Source of the DNA: Anaerolineales bacterium
GTDB taxonomy: Bacteria > Chloroflexota > Anaerolineae > Anaerolineales > Villigracilaceae
Reading direction: 5' to 3'
Length of the DNA stretch: 64,000 nucleotides
Assembly (NCBI GenBank): GCA_016789305.1
Contig: JAEURJ010000023.1
Location: forward strand, 372,001 to 436,000
Under the pieces are notes generated by a model. The model was not told where the DNA came from and searched no databases. It saw only the letters and a program-made list of their open reading frames with translations. A program made the position numbers and the translations under genes. The first letter of the stretch is position 1; every line of letters begins with the position of its first letter. This document shows, in pieces, positions 42,855 to 51,435 of this stretch.

Positions 42855-44501
42855 ATGGAATTTACCGAAAAACGACAACACTGGAAAAGAATCAACGCGT
42901 TGACTCCGCAAAAGCTGGAGCTGGCTCATCGCATCCTGAATGAAATTCGCGAGGGACAGGATGTGATGAGTGTGATTCGCCGCAACCCGCTTGCCGAGGG
43001 TGGATATTTAAACAAGGCGGCATTGGTCGCTGCCTACAATGAAATGATCGCAACCGGTGCAATTCAACCCGATGTGGCCTTGCTGGACCGTATCCGCATG
43101 AAGCCGATGCGCACGCTTTCCGGCGTGACCACGGTGACCGTGTTAACCAAACCATATCCCTGCCCCGGAAAATGCATCTTCTGCCCCACTGATGTGCGAA
43201 TGCCGAAGAGCTATCTACCCGATGAACCCGGTGCGATGCGCGCGCTGGAACATGCATTTGATCCGTATGTGCAGGTTGAATCACGTTTACGAGCGCTGAC
43301 CAATCTCGGCCATCCCACCGATAAGATCGAGTTATTAATTCTAGGCGGCACCTGGTCTTCGTATCGGCGTGATTATCAGGAATGGTTTGTCAAGCGCTGT
43401 TTCGATGCGATGAATGAAATTAACGAAGATAGGTTCAAAGAAGAGCCAAAAGAAAAATCTTCGAATCCTGATGTGGAGCTCGCCAAAGCACAGGCGATCA
43501 ATGAAACTTCCGCACATCGCAACGTGGGGCTGGTGATCGAGACGCGTCCTGACGAGATCAATCCAGATGAAATCAAATGGCTCCGCCATCTCGGCGTGAC
43601 CAAGGTGCAGATGGGCGCACAGAGCTATGACGATCATATTTTGGAGATCAACAAGCGCGGACATGATGTCGAATGCACACGCAATGCGGTGGCATTGCTG
43701 CGTGCCGCTGGATTTAAAATTGTTTTGCATTGGATGCCGAATCTTTTGGGAGCCACGCCTGAAAGTGATCGTTTGGATTTTGCGAAACAGTGGGTTGATT
43801 TTTGTCCGGATGAAATCAAGATCTACCCCAATCAATTGCTGGCCAATGCCGAACTCTATGAATACTGGCAGCGCGGTGAGTTTCATCCCTATACTACGGA
43901 AGACCTCGTGGAATTGATCGCGGACATCAAGCCCGCCATTCCACGTTATTGCCGCGTGAATCGTGTCATCCGCGATATTCCGGGCAACAATGTTGTCGAA
44001 GGAAATACGCGCACCAGCTTGCGGCAGGATGTGCAGGAAGAAATGAAGAAACGCGGCACACGCTGTCAGTGTATTCGCTGCCGCGAAGTCAAAGGCAAGG
44101 TCGTTGAATTATCATCGCTAAAAATGGATGATCTCGTCTATTCTGCGGGCAAAGCCGAAGAGCATTTTGTTTCATTCATCACATCCGATGATGGACTTGC
44201 TGGCTTTATCCGACTGTCATTGCCTTTAGACGGGTCCCCTGAAACAGGTTTATCCGATCTAAACGGCGCAGCATTGATCCGCGAAGTGCATGTGTATGGA
44301 CAGTCTCTTGCAGTGGGCGCGGAAAAAACAGGAGCGGCGCAACACGTTGGGTTGGGTACTCGCCTGCTCGAAGAGGCCGAATCAATCGCACAAAAAAATG
44401 GATTTAATAAACTTGCAGTGATCTCCGCAGTGGGCACACGCGAATACTATATCGGCCGCGGCTTTGAACGCGGCGAATATTATCTGGTGAAGAAAATCTA
44501 G
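42855..44501 (+). CDS. elp3: Elp3-family radical-SAM/GNAT tRNA uridine-34 carboxymethyltransferase
   Basis: The 548-residue product has a radical-SAM domain with the cluster motif Cys103-x3-Cys107-x2-Cys110 in PYPCPGKCIFCP, followed by PGAMRALEHAFDPY, and a C-terminal acetyltransferase domain (about residues 420-548) ending RGFERGEYYLVKK. These are the two halves of Elp3, which adds a carboxymethyl group to uridine 34 of tRNA from acetyl-CoA; bacterial and archaeal versions act alone, without the other Elongator subunits. LETRPDEINPDEIKWL and YDDHILEINKRGH are characteristic. Its 3' end overlaps that of the convergent TPR gene by four bases. Bacterial Elp3 is found mainly in certain phyla such as Chloroflexota. 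Confidence 0.92.
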   Translation: MEFTEKRQHWKRINALTPQKLELAHRILNEIREGQDVMSVIRRNPLAEGGYLNKAALVAAYNEMIATGAIQPDVALLDRIRMKPMRTLSGVTTVTVLTKPYPCPGKCIFCPTDVRMPKSYLPDEPGAMRALEHAFDPYVQVESRLRALTNLGHPTDKIELLILGGTWSSYRRDYQEWFVKRCFDAMNEINEDRFKEEPKEKSSNPDVELAKAQAINETSAHRNVGLVIETRPDEINPDEIKWLRHLGVTKVQMGAQSYDDHILEINKRGHDVECTRNAVALLRAAGFKIVLHWMPNLLGATPESDRLDFAKQWVDFCPDEIKIYPNQLLANAELYEYWQRGEFHPYTTEDLVELIADIKPAIPRYCRVNRVIRDIPGNNVVEGNTRTSLRQDVQEEMKKRGTRCQCIRCREVKGKVVELSSLKMDDLVYSAGKAEEHFVSFITSDDGLAGFIRLSLPLDGSPETGLSDLNGAALIREVHVYGQSLAVGAEKTGAAQHVGLGTRLLEEAESIAQKNGFNKLAVISAVGTREYYIGRGFERGEYYLVKKI

Positions 44502-45361
44502 CTTCCCAATTCCTGTAAACGCTTCAATCGTTCCGCTTCCTCCTCGACCAGCCACGCATCCCCGCTCAAAATTTCATATGCCTTCGCAAAATAAGCCCGC
44601 GATTCTTCTTTGCGATTCAAAGCCAGCAAACATTCCCCGATCTCTTCAAAAACATACCCGTCTGTTTCACCGGCGGCTTTAAATTCCTTTTCCAACTCAA
44701 GCTGTTTGGATAATGCCTCTTCGATTTGATTCAGCGAACGGAGAGTCCGGGCTACGCACCAGGTTGCGATTCGAATCTCACTTGCGCTTCCTTTCGACCT
44801 GCGGAAGGCTTCGGCTTTCTCGAAGATCTCCAACGCTGATTCATATTTCCCCATGTCGTGATATGACCAGCCTGTGTTGTTGTACAACGATCCCAACCAG
44901 CCGCGTGCTCTTTCGTCAGACGAGGATTCTGCCAGTTGAATGGCTCCCAGATTCAAAGTCAAGGCAGAAGCGGGGTCTGCGATGATCGCCAGCATGTGGA
45001 TCGCATCCACCGCGTAAAAATCCTTACCTAATGCTTTCGCCAACTCCAGCGCCTGTTCAAAATAAGACTTTGCCTTATCTGCCTGCTTTGACGAATTGAA
45101 CACCCGCCCGCGCTCCAAACAATAGCGGACCTGTACGCGAGAATTTTCAATTAACTCTTTTTCGACCATATCCAGAGTTTGATGTGCTTCCTCAAATTTT
45201 CTTTGCAATCCCTGCGCACGGGCAATTTGGGTCAGCAGTTCAAGATGTGCCGATTCGCTGGTTGGAATCTGCTGCAACATTTCACGGAATTTTATTTCTG
45301 TTGCTTCGGGATCGGAATAATCCCAAAGTGAATCGAAATCAGGAAGCTTCTGCGTTGACAT
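44498..45361 (-). CDS. Tetratricopeptide-repeat protein
   Basis: The ATG at 45361, with GAGAAAGG upstream, gives 287 residues. About six helical repeat pairs of the TPR type are visible, such as ARAQGLQRKFEEAHQTLD, ADKAKSYFEQALELA, LYNNTGWSYHDMGKYESAL and ECLLALNRKEESRAYFAKA, with the Ala/Gly/Tyr pattern of TPR cores. No enzyme domain is present. The start lies within the end of the MFS transporter gene, a 23-base overlap on the same strand, so both are translated from one message. It probably mediates protein contacts. Confidence 0.8.
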   Translation of the reverse strand: MSTQKLPDFDSLWDYSDPEATEIKFREMLQQIPTSESAHLELLTQIARAQGLQRKFEEAHQTLDMVEKELIENSRVQVRYCLERGRVFNSSKQADKAKSYFEQALELAKALGKDFYAVDAIHMLAIIADPASALTLNLGAIQLAESSSDERARGWLGSLYNNTGWSYHDMGKYESALEIFEKAEAFRRSKGSASEIRIATWCVARTLRSLNQIEEALSKQLELEKEFKAAGETDGYVFEEIGECLLALNRKEESRAYFAKAYEILSGDAWLVEEEAERLKRLQELGS

Positions 45362-46595
45362 GTAAACCTTTCTCCCTGGAGGTAGCTTCAATTTCCATTA
45401 CATCAGGGAAGAAGAAACCGATAACACCCATGACTGTGCAGGAAATCCCTGCGATCACAAACCATGGCTGGATCCCAAAACGGTCTGCAAGCGGCCCCAC
45501 GATAATCAATGCAATCGGCGAGACCAACATGGCTGCGCTTTGTATGAACGCGAAGACTCGTCCCTGCATATCGGGCTTGATGCTGGATTGCAAGGTTGCA
45601 CCGATCGAGCCGTTGACGATGGGAATGATCAAACCAAAAGCCGTATTAATCACCAATCCAAAGATAAACAAATTGGATGGAATGATTCCGATGCCAAAGA
45701 CGAGGACCCCCATCAAGATCAAGCCAAAGAGCGCGGTAACGATCTTGCGTCTAAATCCTCCCCACACACCTAAAACGAGTCCGCCGATGAGAGTGCCCAC
45801 CGAAAACAGAGACAGCCACAGACCAAGCTGCGAAGCGTCTCCGTTGAAGTGTTTCGTGATCAGCAAGGGAGTCAACGGCTCGGTGGCGCTGAAGAAAAAG
45901 TTGATCACCATTGCTAAAATTAGAATGATGACAAGTCCACGCCAAGCGGCAATGTAGCGATAGCCTGCTGCAAAATCCTGCCAGAAAGTGGATGCGGCAT
46001 TTTCACCGCGTTCAGGTTGCGGGATATGTGTGAAGAATACGATTGAAATAGCGATCAGTGCCGTACTGATATCAATTCCAAGAATGCCCTGCATGGGAAG
46101 GACTGCCAGTAAAAATGCACCGAGTGGTGCGGAGATAATACTCATGCCGCCATACAAGGCTTGATTGAATCCCTGCACACGGCCAAGTTGATCTTTTGGA
46201 ACAAGCAGCACCACTGATGCGCCAAACGCGGATTGATGAAACCCGCCGGCAACAGCACGAGTCAATAGCACCAAATAAATATGCCAAACCTGCACCGATC
46301 CCATGGCAAATAAAACTGCGAGGATCAGCGTAACCAAGGCAACAGTTCCATCGGCAAACATAAGAATGAGGCGTCGGTTGCCGCGGTCCACCCAGGTGCC
46401 GATGAACGGCGAAAGGAGTACCTGTGGCAGCAATCCCATCATGGATGCGATCGAAAGCGTGGTCGCCGATTGCGTGGTTTGCGTAAGATGCCAGATGATG
46501 GCGAACTGCACCAGTTGACTACCGAGCAGCGAAAGCGCCTGCCCGGTCCAAAGTGTGTAAAAACGAGCCGCCCATTTTTCGTTTATGTTTTCCAT
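45339..46595 (-). CDS. Major facilitator superfamily transporter
   Basis: The 418-residue product has twelve hydrophobic helices in two halves joined by a charged loop (HIPQPERGENAAS near residue 190). The start FYTLWTGQALSLLGSQLVQFAIIWHLTQ and the loop GTWVDRGNRRLI after helix 2 are typical of the DHA3 (macrolide/multidrug efflux) group. It presumably exports small compounds, driven by protons. The TPR gene overlaps its end. No regulator gene adjoins it. Confidence 0.88.
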   Translation of the reverse strand: MENINEKWAARFYTLWTGQALSLLGSQLVQFAIIWHLTQTTQSATTLSIASMMGLLPQVLLSPFIGTWVDRGNRRLILMFADGTVALVTLILAVLFAMGSVQVWHIYLVLLTRAVAGGFHQSAFGASVVLLVPKDQLGRVQGFNQALYGGMSIISAPLGAFLLAVLPMQGILGIDISTALIAISIVFFTHIPQPERGENAASTFWQDFAAGYRYIAAWRGLVIILILAMVINFFFSATEPLTPLLITKHFNGDASQLGLWLSLFSVGTLIGGLVLGVWGGFRRKIVTALFGLILMGVLVFGIGIIPSNLFIFGLVINTAFGLIIPIVNGSIGATLQSSIKPDMQGRVFAFIQSAAMLVSPIALIIVGPLADRFGIQPWFVIAGISCTVMGVIGFFFPDVMEIEATSREKGLHVNAEAS

Positions 46596-46784
46596 GACAC
46601 CTTTATCCTCTAAAAAATTTTGTGGATGTTAATCCAGACCTCTGAGTGTGACAACCTCCTCCAGTGGGGTGAAAACTAAGTTCCATCAATTTTTCGGCAA
46701 TGACTGAAATATCAGCATGGTAAGATATGAGGCTTATTATAGGAAAAGAGAAAAACAGCAAGAATCGGGTGGAGTTTTTTCTCG

Positions 46785-46814
46785 TTGAACATACAATCGT
46801 TGTATCACTAATTT
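46785..46814 (+). promoter_or_regulatory. Promoter with repressor-type palindrome in the spacer
   Basis: TTGAAC (46785-46790) and TAATTT (46809-46814) can serve as -35 and -10 with 18 bp between them. The spacer contains ATACAATCGTTGTAT (46791-46805), a perfect 6-bp inverted repeat with a 3-base centre, typical of MarR/TetR-type sites. A protein bound there would block the promoter. Confidence 0.5.
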
Positions 46815-46851
46815 ACAAACAGGCAAACGCCTTAAAAATACAGGAGTTAAA

Positions 46852-47727
46852 TTGAAAACAAAACATTGGATCGTATTCATCATCCTCGGCCTCATCTGGA
46901 GTTCCTCCTTCATGTGGATCGAGATCGGGCTGCGGGAAATTGGCCCGTTCACTCTGGTTGCCTTCCGCGCCTTCTTTGGGCTTTTATTTGGGCTGGCTGT
47001 GATCTTTATTCAAAAAGTACAAATCCCCCGTACATTGAAACAATGGGTCCCTCTGATTGTCCTCGGATTAACCAACATTGCCATTCCATTTGCCTTGATC
47101 ACATGGGGACAGGAATCCATTGATTCCGGCGTTGCCTCCATTCTGGATGCAACCGTTCCGCTGTTCACCATTCTGCTTGCGCATTTCATGCTGGATGATG
47201 ACAAAATGACCACACCAAAGGTATTGGGACTGCTGGTTGGCTTTGCGGGTGTGGTCGTGTTGATGAGCAAGGATATCGGCGCTTCACTTGGATCACTTTG
47301 GGGGCAGCTGGCTGTGGTCCTCGCCTGCGTGTTTTATGCAGGCAGCGCCATCTACACACGCAAGTTTACGGAAGATACGCCTGGCATCATGCGCAGCATG
47401 GGTCCCTTGGCTTCCGCTACCGCCACCATGGGTGTCACCGCATTTTTCGTGGAAGCGCCGTTTCAAATTCCACAATTGCCCATTACATGGATCGCGCTGT
47501 TATGGCTGGGCATTCTTGGTTCCGGGCTTGCCTTTCTTATCGCGTTTTATTTGATGCATGAGATCGGACCCACCCGCACCACGATGGTCACATATTTATT
47601 TCCGCTGGGTGGTGTTACACTTGGCACCATCTTCCTGGATGAAAAATTAACATGGCAGATCGTTCTGGGAGCAGTTCTTATCATCGGCAGTCTCGTGATC
47701 GCCAATTGGAAAACAAAACAAGCATGA
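46852..47727 (+). CDS. EamA/DMT-superfamily transporter
   Basis: The 291-residue product starts at a TTG five bases after an AGGAG site. It has ten helices in two EamA repeats: LIWSSSFMWIEIGLREI near residue 18, the characteristic WSSSF start of the family, and a second repeat from about residue 150. Such proteins export amino acids or other metabolites. Its stop overlaps the start of era (ATGA), so both are in one operon; an operator lies in its promoter. The substrate is unknown. Confidence 0.9.
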   Translation: MKTKHWIVFIILGLIWSSSFMWIEIGLREIGPFTLVAFRAFFGLLFGLAVIFIQKVQIPRTLKQWVPLIVLGLTNIAIPFALITWGQESIDSGVASILDATVPLFTILLAHFMLDDDKMTTPKVLGLLVGFAGVVVLMSKDIGASLGSLWGQLAVVLACVFYAGSAIYTRKFTEDTPGIMRSMGPLASATATMGVTAFFVEAPFQIPQLPITWIALLWLGILGSGLAFLIAFYLMHEIGPTRTTMVTYLFPLGGVTLGTIFLDEKLTWQIVLGAVLIIGSLVIANWKTKQA

Positions 47728-48629
47728 CTCATCGTTCGGGCTTCGTCGCCATCATTGGTCGGCCTAATGTAGGAAAATCCACCCTGCTTAATGCGTTGCT
47801 TGGGCAGAAGATCGCTGCGGTTTCACCGCGTCCACAGACCACGCGCAAACGCCAGCTCGGGATCCTCACAACGGAAAATGCGCAAGTGGTTTTTGTGGAT
47901 ACCCCCGGCTTGCATAACGCAAAACATAAACTGGGCGAATTTTTAAATCAGGAAGCGCAGGAAGCCCTCGATGGCGTGGATTTGATCCTCTGGCTGGTGG
48001 ATGCATCCTCCGAACCGACAGAGGACGACATCCAGATCGGCGGTATGCTCAACAAGGTCGCGCGTCGGACTCCCCGCATGCTGGTCCTGAACAAAATAGA
48101 TGCGCTCAAAGCTGACGCCGACGGCGAATCCGTCCGCGAGAAAACCTATTCCGATCTGCTGAGTCAGGCTCCCGTTAAGAAAGTATCCGCAGCGAAGCGG
48201 ACCGGGCTCGGCGAAATGATGGAGACTCTGATCAGCCTTCTTCCGGAGCGACCAGCTGAATATCCCGAAGAACAGATCACGGATCTATATGAACGCGAGA
48301 TCGCGGGCGATTTAATTCGTGAAGCTTGTTTACTGCAATTGCGTGATGAAGTACCGCACAGTCTGGCGGTACGCATTGATGAATTCACCGAACGCGACAA
48401 CGGCATGGCCTACATCGGCGCGACTATTTTTGTGGAACGCGAATCGCAAAAGGGAATCGTCATCGGCGAAGGCGGCAAGATGATGAAATCCATCGGCAGC
48501 GCCGCAAGAAAACAAATAGAAGAGATGGGCGGACGAAAAGTCTTTTTGGAATTGCGCGTGAAAGTTGAAAAAGATTGGCGCGATAACCCCAATGCATTGA
48601 AACAACTTGGATATGTAAAAAAGAAGTAG
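47724..48629 (+). CDS. era: GTPase Era
   Basis: The ATG at 47724 overlaps the stop of the transporter gene. The 301-residue product has the GTPase boxes GRPNVGKST (G1), the switch threonine in SPRPQTTRKRQ, DTPG (G3) and NKID (G4), and the C-terminal KH domain with GEGGKMMKSIGSAARK. Era binds the 3' end of 16S rRNA and is needed for assembly of the 30S subunit. Length and domain order are standard. The partner genes often near era (rnc, recO, ybeY) are not here. Its stop is within a palindromic element. Confidence 0.96.
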   Translation: MTHRSGFVAIIGRPNVGKSTLLNALLGQKIAAVSPRPQTTRKRQLGILTTENAQVVFVDTPGLHNAKHKLGEFLNQEAQEALDGVDLILWLVDASSEPTEDDIQIGGMLNKVARRTPRMLVLNKIDALKADADGESVREKTYSDLLSQAPVKKVSAAKRTGLGEMMETLISLLPERPAEYPEEQITDLYEREIAGDLIREACLLQLRDEVPHSLAVRIDEFTERDNGMAYIGATIFVERESQKGIVIGEGGKMMKSIGSAARKQIEEMGGRKVFLELRVKVEKDWRDNPNALKQLGYVKKK

Positions 48630-48721
48630 GGGGTGACCCGCTAATCGCTAAGATTCAAAAATGTCTTGCAAGGATACCTTGCAAGACATTTTGCTTGATT
48701 GCACTGAAGGGTCGCCCCTAC
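48626..48721. repeat. Nested palindromic element with terminator hairpin at era end
   Basis: GTAGGGGGTGACCC at 48626-48639 and GGGTCGCCCCTAC at 48709-48721 form outer inverted repeats with one extra base on the left side. Inside is a perfect 16-bp hairpin, AAAATGTCTTGCAAGG with CCTTGCAAGACATTTT around ATA (48658-48692). It includes the era stop codon. Such GTAGGGG repeats are dispersed in many genomes; this one also makes a bidirectional terminator. Confidence 0.7.
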
Positions 48722-48728
48722 ACCGTAA

Positions 48729-49613
48729 TCAACGACCCTTCAACGGCTTGAAACCTTCGCCCAATGCTTCATGCGCGACCCCGATGACCATAAAGGCTTC
48801 GGGATCGATTTCATGAACGATGGCTTTCAACGAAGAAACTTCCGCAAGCGACACCACGCAATATAAAACAGGACGTGAATTTCCGGTGTAACCACCCTTG
48901 CCTTCAAGATACGTCACGCCGCGGCCGATCTCATCGATCACACGCGTGGACACTTCATCAGGCTTTCCGGTGATGATCATCGCCGTGCGGACGGTGGCTC
49001 CACCTTCGAGCACGGTCTCGGAAACGAGTCCGCTCACATACAAAGCGATCATCGCGTACAAAGCCTGTTTCCATCCAAAAATAAACCCGGCAGATAAGAT
49101 CACAGCCGAATCAACTATAAGATAACTTTGGGTCATCGAAATGCCGCGCCAGTTATTGAGGATGCGCGCCAAAATATCCGAACCGCCGCTCGTGCCGCGC
49201 GCGCGATAGACCATTCCGTATCCAACACCACTGACGATCGCGCCATATAATGAATTGAGAAAAATATCACCCTGCAAGTCGTTGATCAAATATTGAGACG
49301 ATTGAACAAAGGAGGGGATCTTCAATAATAAATCCGTAAACACGGAATATGTGAGGATTGCAACGGCAGTTCTCATTGCGAATTTGACTCCCCCAAGAAA
49401 GCGCCAGCCGAGCACAAACAACGGAACATTACCGATCAAGACCATCAAACCGATGGGCCAGCCTGTGAAATGATTGATCAACTGTGAAATTCCGCTTACG
49501 CCGCCGGAAGCAAGATTGGCAGGGATAAAGAATAATCGCAGGCTTACTGCCTGAATCAAACTGGAGAGAATGATCAATAAATAATCACGAAGGGTGGGCC
49601 AGTACTTTTTCAT
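48729..49613 (-). CDS. YitT-family membrane protein (DUF161/DUF2179)
   Basis: The ATG at 49613 follows a GAGGAAAT site; the longer frame is in the leader. The 294-residue product has five to six helices (about residues 10-200), with GGVSGISQLI near residue 38 and GYGMVYRARGTSGGSDI near 137, the paired motifs of the family, and a soluble C-terminal DUF2179 domain (MIITGKPDEVSTRVIDEI). The role of YitT proteins is not known, although links to transport or membrane stress have been suggested. It is convergent with era. Confidence 0.88.
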   Translation of the reverse strand: MKKYWPTLRDYLLIILSSLIQAVSLRLFFIPANLASGGVSGISQLINHFTGWPIGLMVLIGNVPLFVLGWRFLGGVKFAMRTAVAILTYSVFTDLLLKIPSFVQSSQYLINDLQGDIFLNSLYGAIVSGVGYGMVYRARGTSGGSDILARILNNWRGISMTQSYLIVDSAVILSAGFIFGWKQALYAMIALYVSGLVSETVLEGGATVRTAMIITGKPDEVSTRVIDEIGRGVTYLEGKGGYTGNSRPVLYCVVSLAEVSSLKAIVHEIDPEAFMVIGVAHEALGEGFKPLKGR

Positions 49614-49671
49614 AAATTTCCTCACAATGAAATCATTATAGTCGAAGGTTTCCACTCCCTACTCTCACTGG

Positions 49672-49677
49672 TACAAT
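49672..49677 (+). promoter_or_regulatory. -10 box giving a nearly leaderless flippase transcript
   Basis: TACAAT lies 8 bases before the ATG at 49686, so transcription from it would begin one or two bases ahead of the start codon. No Shine-Dalgarno sequence is present. Confidence 0.5.
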
Positions 49678-49685
49678 GACGCCCT

Positions 49686-50693
49686 ATGAAAATAAAAAAC
49701 TGGCAATTCTGGCTTGGCGTTTTAATCAGCGTCCTGTTTATCTGGCTTTCCCTGCGGGGGCTAAAATTAAATGAATTTTGGGGCACGGTTCAAAAGGCGA
49801 ACTATTTCTGGCTGATCCCGGGCATCGGCGTGTATTTTATCGGCGTATGGGTGCGGGCATGGCGCTGGCATTACCTGCTCAAGCCGATCAAGGAAATTCC
49901 AACCAAAACCATGTTTCCGATCACCACCATTGGTTATATGGGCAACAATATTTATCCCGCGCGTGCCGGTGAAGTGTTGCGCGCCGTGATCTTAAAACGA
50001 AAAGAAGGCGTCCCGGTCTCCGCCTCACTGGCGACCATCATCGTGGAACGCATCTTCGATGGTGTGGTGATGTTGGCGTTTGTGTTCGTCAATCTGTCTG
50101 AACTGGCAAAACTCACCGGCGCATCAGGGTTTGTGGGCAATATTCAACAGGTCGCCATCATAGGCACCGGTGTCTTTCTTGGCGCCTTGCTCGTATTTTT
50201 GCTGGCAGCCATGTTCCCGCAGGTGACTGCAAAGACCGGTACCTGGCTGGTTGAGAAATTAACTCCGCAGCGATTGCACGAAAAGATCACCGGTGTGATG
50301 AATAAATTTCTGGATGGACTCGCTTCGCTGCGATCTCCACTTAACGTGTTGATGGTCTTCTTTACTTCAGTCATTATCTGGCTGTTGGAGACGGGCAAAT
50401 ACTGGTTCGTGATGCATGCTTTCAATTTTCAGGTGTCGTTCTTTGCATTGATGTTGATGAATGGCATTGTGAATCTTGCAACGACGATTCCATCCGCACC
50501 GGGATACATAGGCACCTTCGACGCACCGGGCATTGCCGTGCTCACTGCCTATGGCGTGGACCAGGCCACTGCCGCAGGCTACACCTTAACCCTGCATGTG
50601 GCACTCTGGCTGCCCATTACGATTTTAGGCGCGTACTTCCTCGCACGCGAAGGCATTAAATGGAGCGACTCATTACGGGCGGAAGCAGAGTAA
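49686..50693 (+). CDS. Lysylphosphatidylglycerol synthase transmembrane-region/AglD-like flippase
   Basis: The 335-residue product has eight helices and the family motifs: GYMGNNIYPARAGEVLRA near residue 86, the classical NxxPxRxGE region, and a later TIPSAPGYIGTFDA near 262. The domain occurs in MprF and in glycosyltransferase-linked membrane proteins of archaea and bacteria; it is believed to move lipid-linked molecules across the membrane. No synthase domain is attached. Its start is so close to the -10 box that the transcript should be leaderless. The partner is unknown. Confidence 0.85.
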   Translation: MKIKNWQFWLGVLISVLFIWLSLRGLKLNEFWGTVQKANYFWLIPGIGVYFIGVWVRAWRWHYLLKPIKEIPTKTMFPITTIGYMGNNIYPARAGEVLRAVILKRKEGVPVSASLATIIVERIFDGVVMLAFVFVNLSELAKLTGASGFVGNIQQVAIIGTGVFLGALLVFLLAAMFPQVTAKTGTWLVEKLTPQRLHEKITGVMNKFLDGLASLRSPLNVLMVFFTSVIIWLLETGKYWFVMHAFNFQVSFFALMLMNGIVNLATTIPSAPGYIGTFDAPGIAVLTAYGVDQATAAGYTLTLHVALWLPITILGAYFLAREGIKWSDSLRAEAE

Positions 50694-50769
50694 ACAGCAC
50701 ACATTAAGCCGGGTTATACTTGAAACATCACACGACCAAGCCCATATCCACAAAGGCAAGGTAATAAGG

Positions 50770-51417
50770 ATGACACAGGCCCAACCCATTAAAAAAAGAG
50801 TGCTGATCGCAGACGATGTCCAGGAGACTCGTCGCAATACGCGCGTCATGCTTTCGATGATCGACAGTTTGGAAGTGGTCGCGATCGCCACCAATGGGGT
50901 GCAGGCAGTTGAAATGGCACGGGAATATAAGCCGGATATCGTCGTGATGGATATCAACATGCCGGAATTGAACGGGCTGGCTGCTTACAAAAAAATGTCC
51001 CGCGAAAACCCGAAAATAGCCTGCATCATTATCTCTGCGGAAAGAGACGCCGCAACATTCCGCGCCGCCGCTTCGATTGGGATCAAAAACTATCTGATCA
51101 AACCATTCATTATGGATGAGCTCGAAAAGGCCGTGAAGGAAGTCATTCACCGGCTGGATCATCCCGAAGACGACGCTGCAACCCCGGATATTCCACTCGA
51201 AAAAAGTGAAGCCTATCTCAGGCAGCTTGCAGATGAATACACAACAGAAAAACGCACAGACGACAAGGCCATCGAAGTATTTGAAGAGGTCATCAATTTA
51301 CCCAATTGTGAATTGCGCTGGGTGCAAACCCTGGCAATGATCTACACCATTCGCCAGCAATGGGGCAAACTTAAAACGCTTGCCGAACAGATCGAACAAA
51401 GAAATATTACCTTCTAG
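50770..51417 (+). CDS. Response regulator without output domain
   Basis: The 215-residue product starts with a receiver domain (about residues 8-125) containing the acidic pair ADD, the phosphorylated Asp in VVMDINMPELNG near residue 60, and KPFIMDEL with the conserved Lys. The last 80 residues form helices with TPR-like spacing (DKAIEVFEEVINL) and no DNA-binding or enzymatic domain. It may work through protein contacts, possibly as the partner of the orphan kinase at 14141. No kinase lies next to it. Confidence 0.88.
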   Translation: MTQAQPIKKRVLIADDVQETRRNTRVMLSMIDSLEVVAIATNGVQAVEMAREYKPDIVVMDINMPELNGLAAYKKMSRENPKIACIIISAERDAATFRAAASIGIKNYLIKPFIMDELEKAVKEVIHRLDHPEDDAATPDIPLEKSEAYLRQLADEYTTEKRTDDKAIEVFEEVINLPNCELRWVQTLAMIYTIRQQWGKLKTLAEQIEQRNITF

Positions 51418-51435
51418 ACATTACGGAGCGACATT

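Noticed and set aside
45184..45957. 257-codon open frame on the plus strand
   Set aside because: It is entirely antisense to the TPR and MFS genes, which have clear domains, and its translation is low in complexity (Ile/Lys/Pro/Thr-rich) with no family resemblance.
46596..46784. Structured leader (T-box or riboswitch) upstream of the DMT transporter
   Set aside because: The region contains ACCTCCTCCAG and a GGGGTG segment but no recognised aptamer or terminator; only the promoter palindrome could be supported.
47652..47723. Longer N-terminus for Era
   Set aside because: The extra 24 residues overlap the transporter gene and match no Era; the ATG at 47724 gives normal length and the common ATGA overlap.
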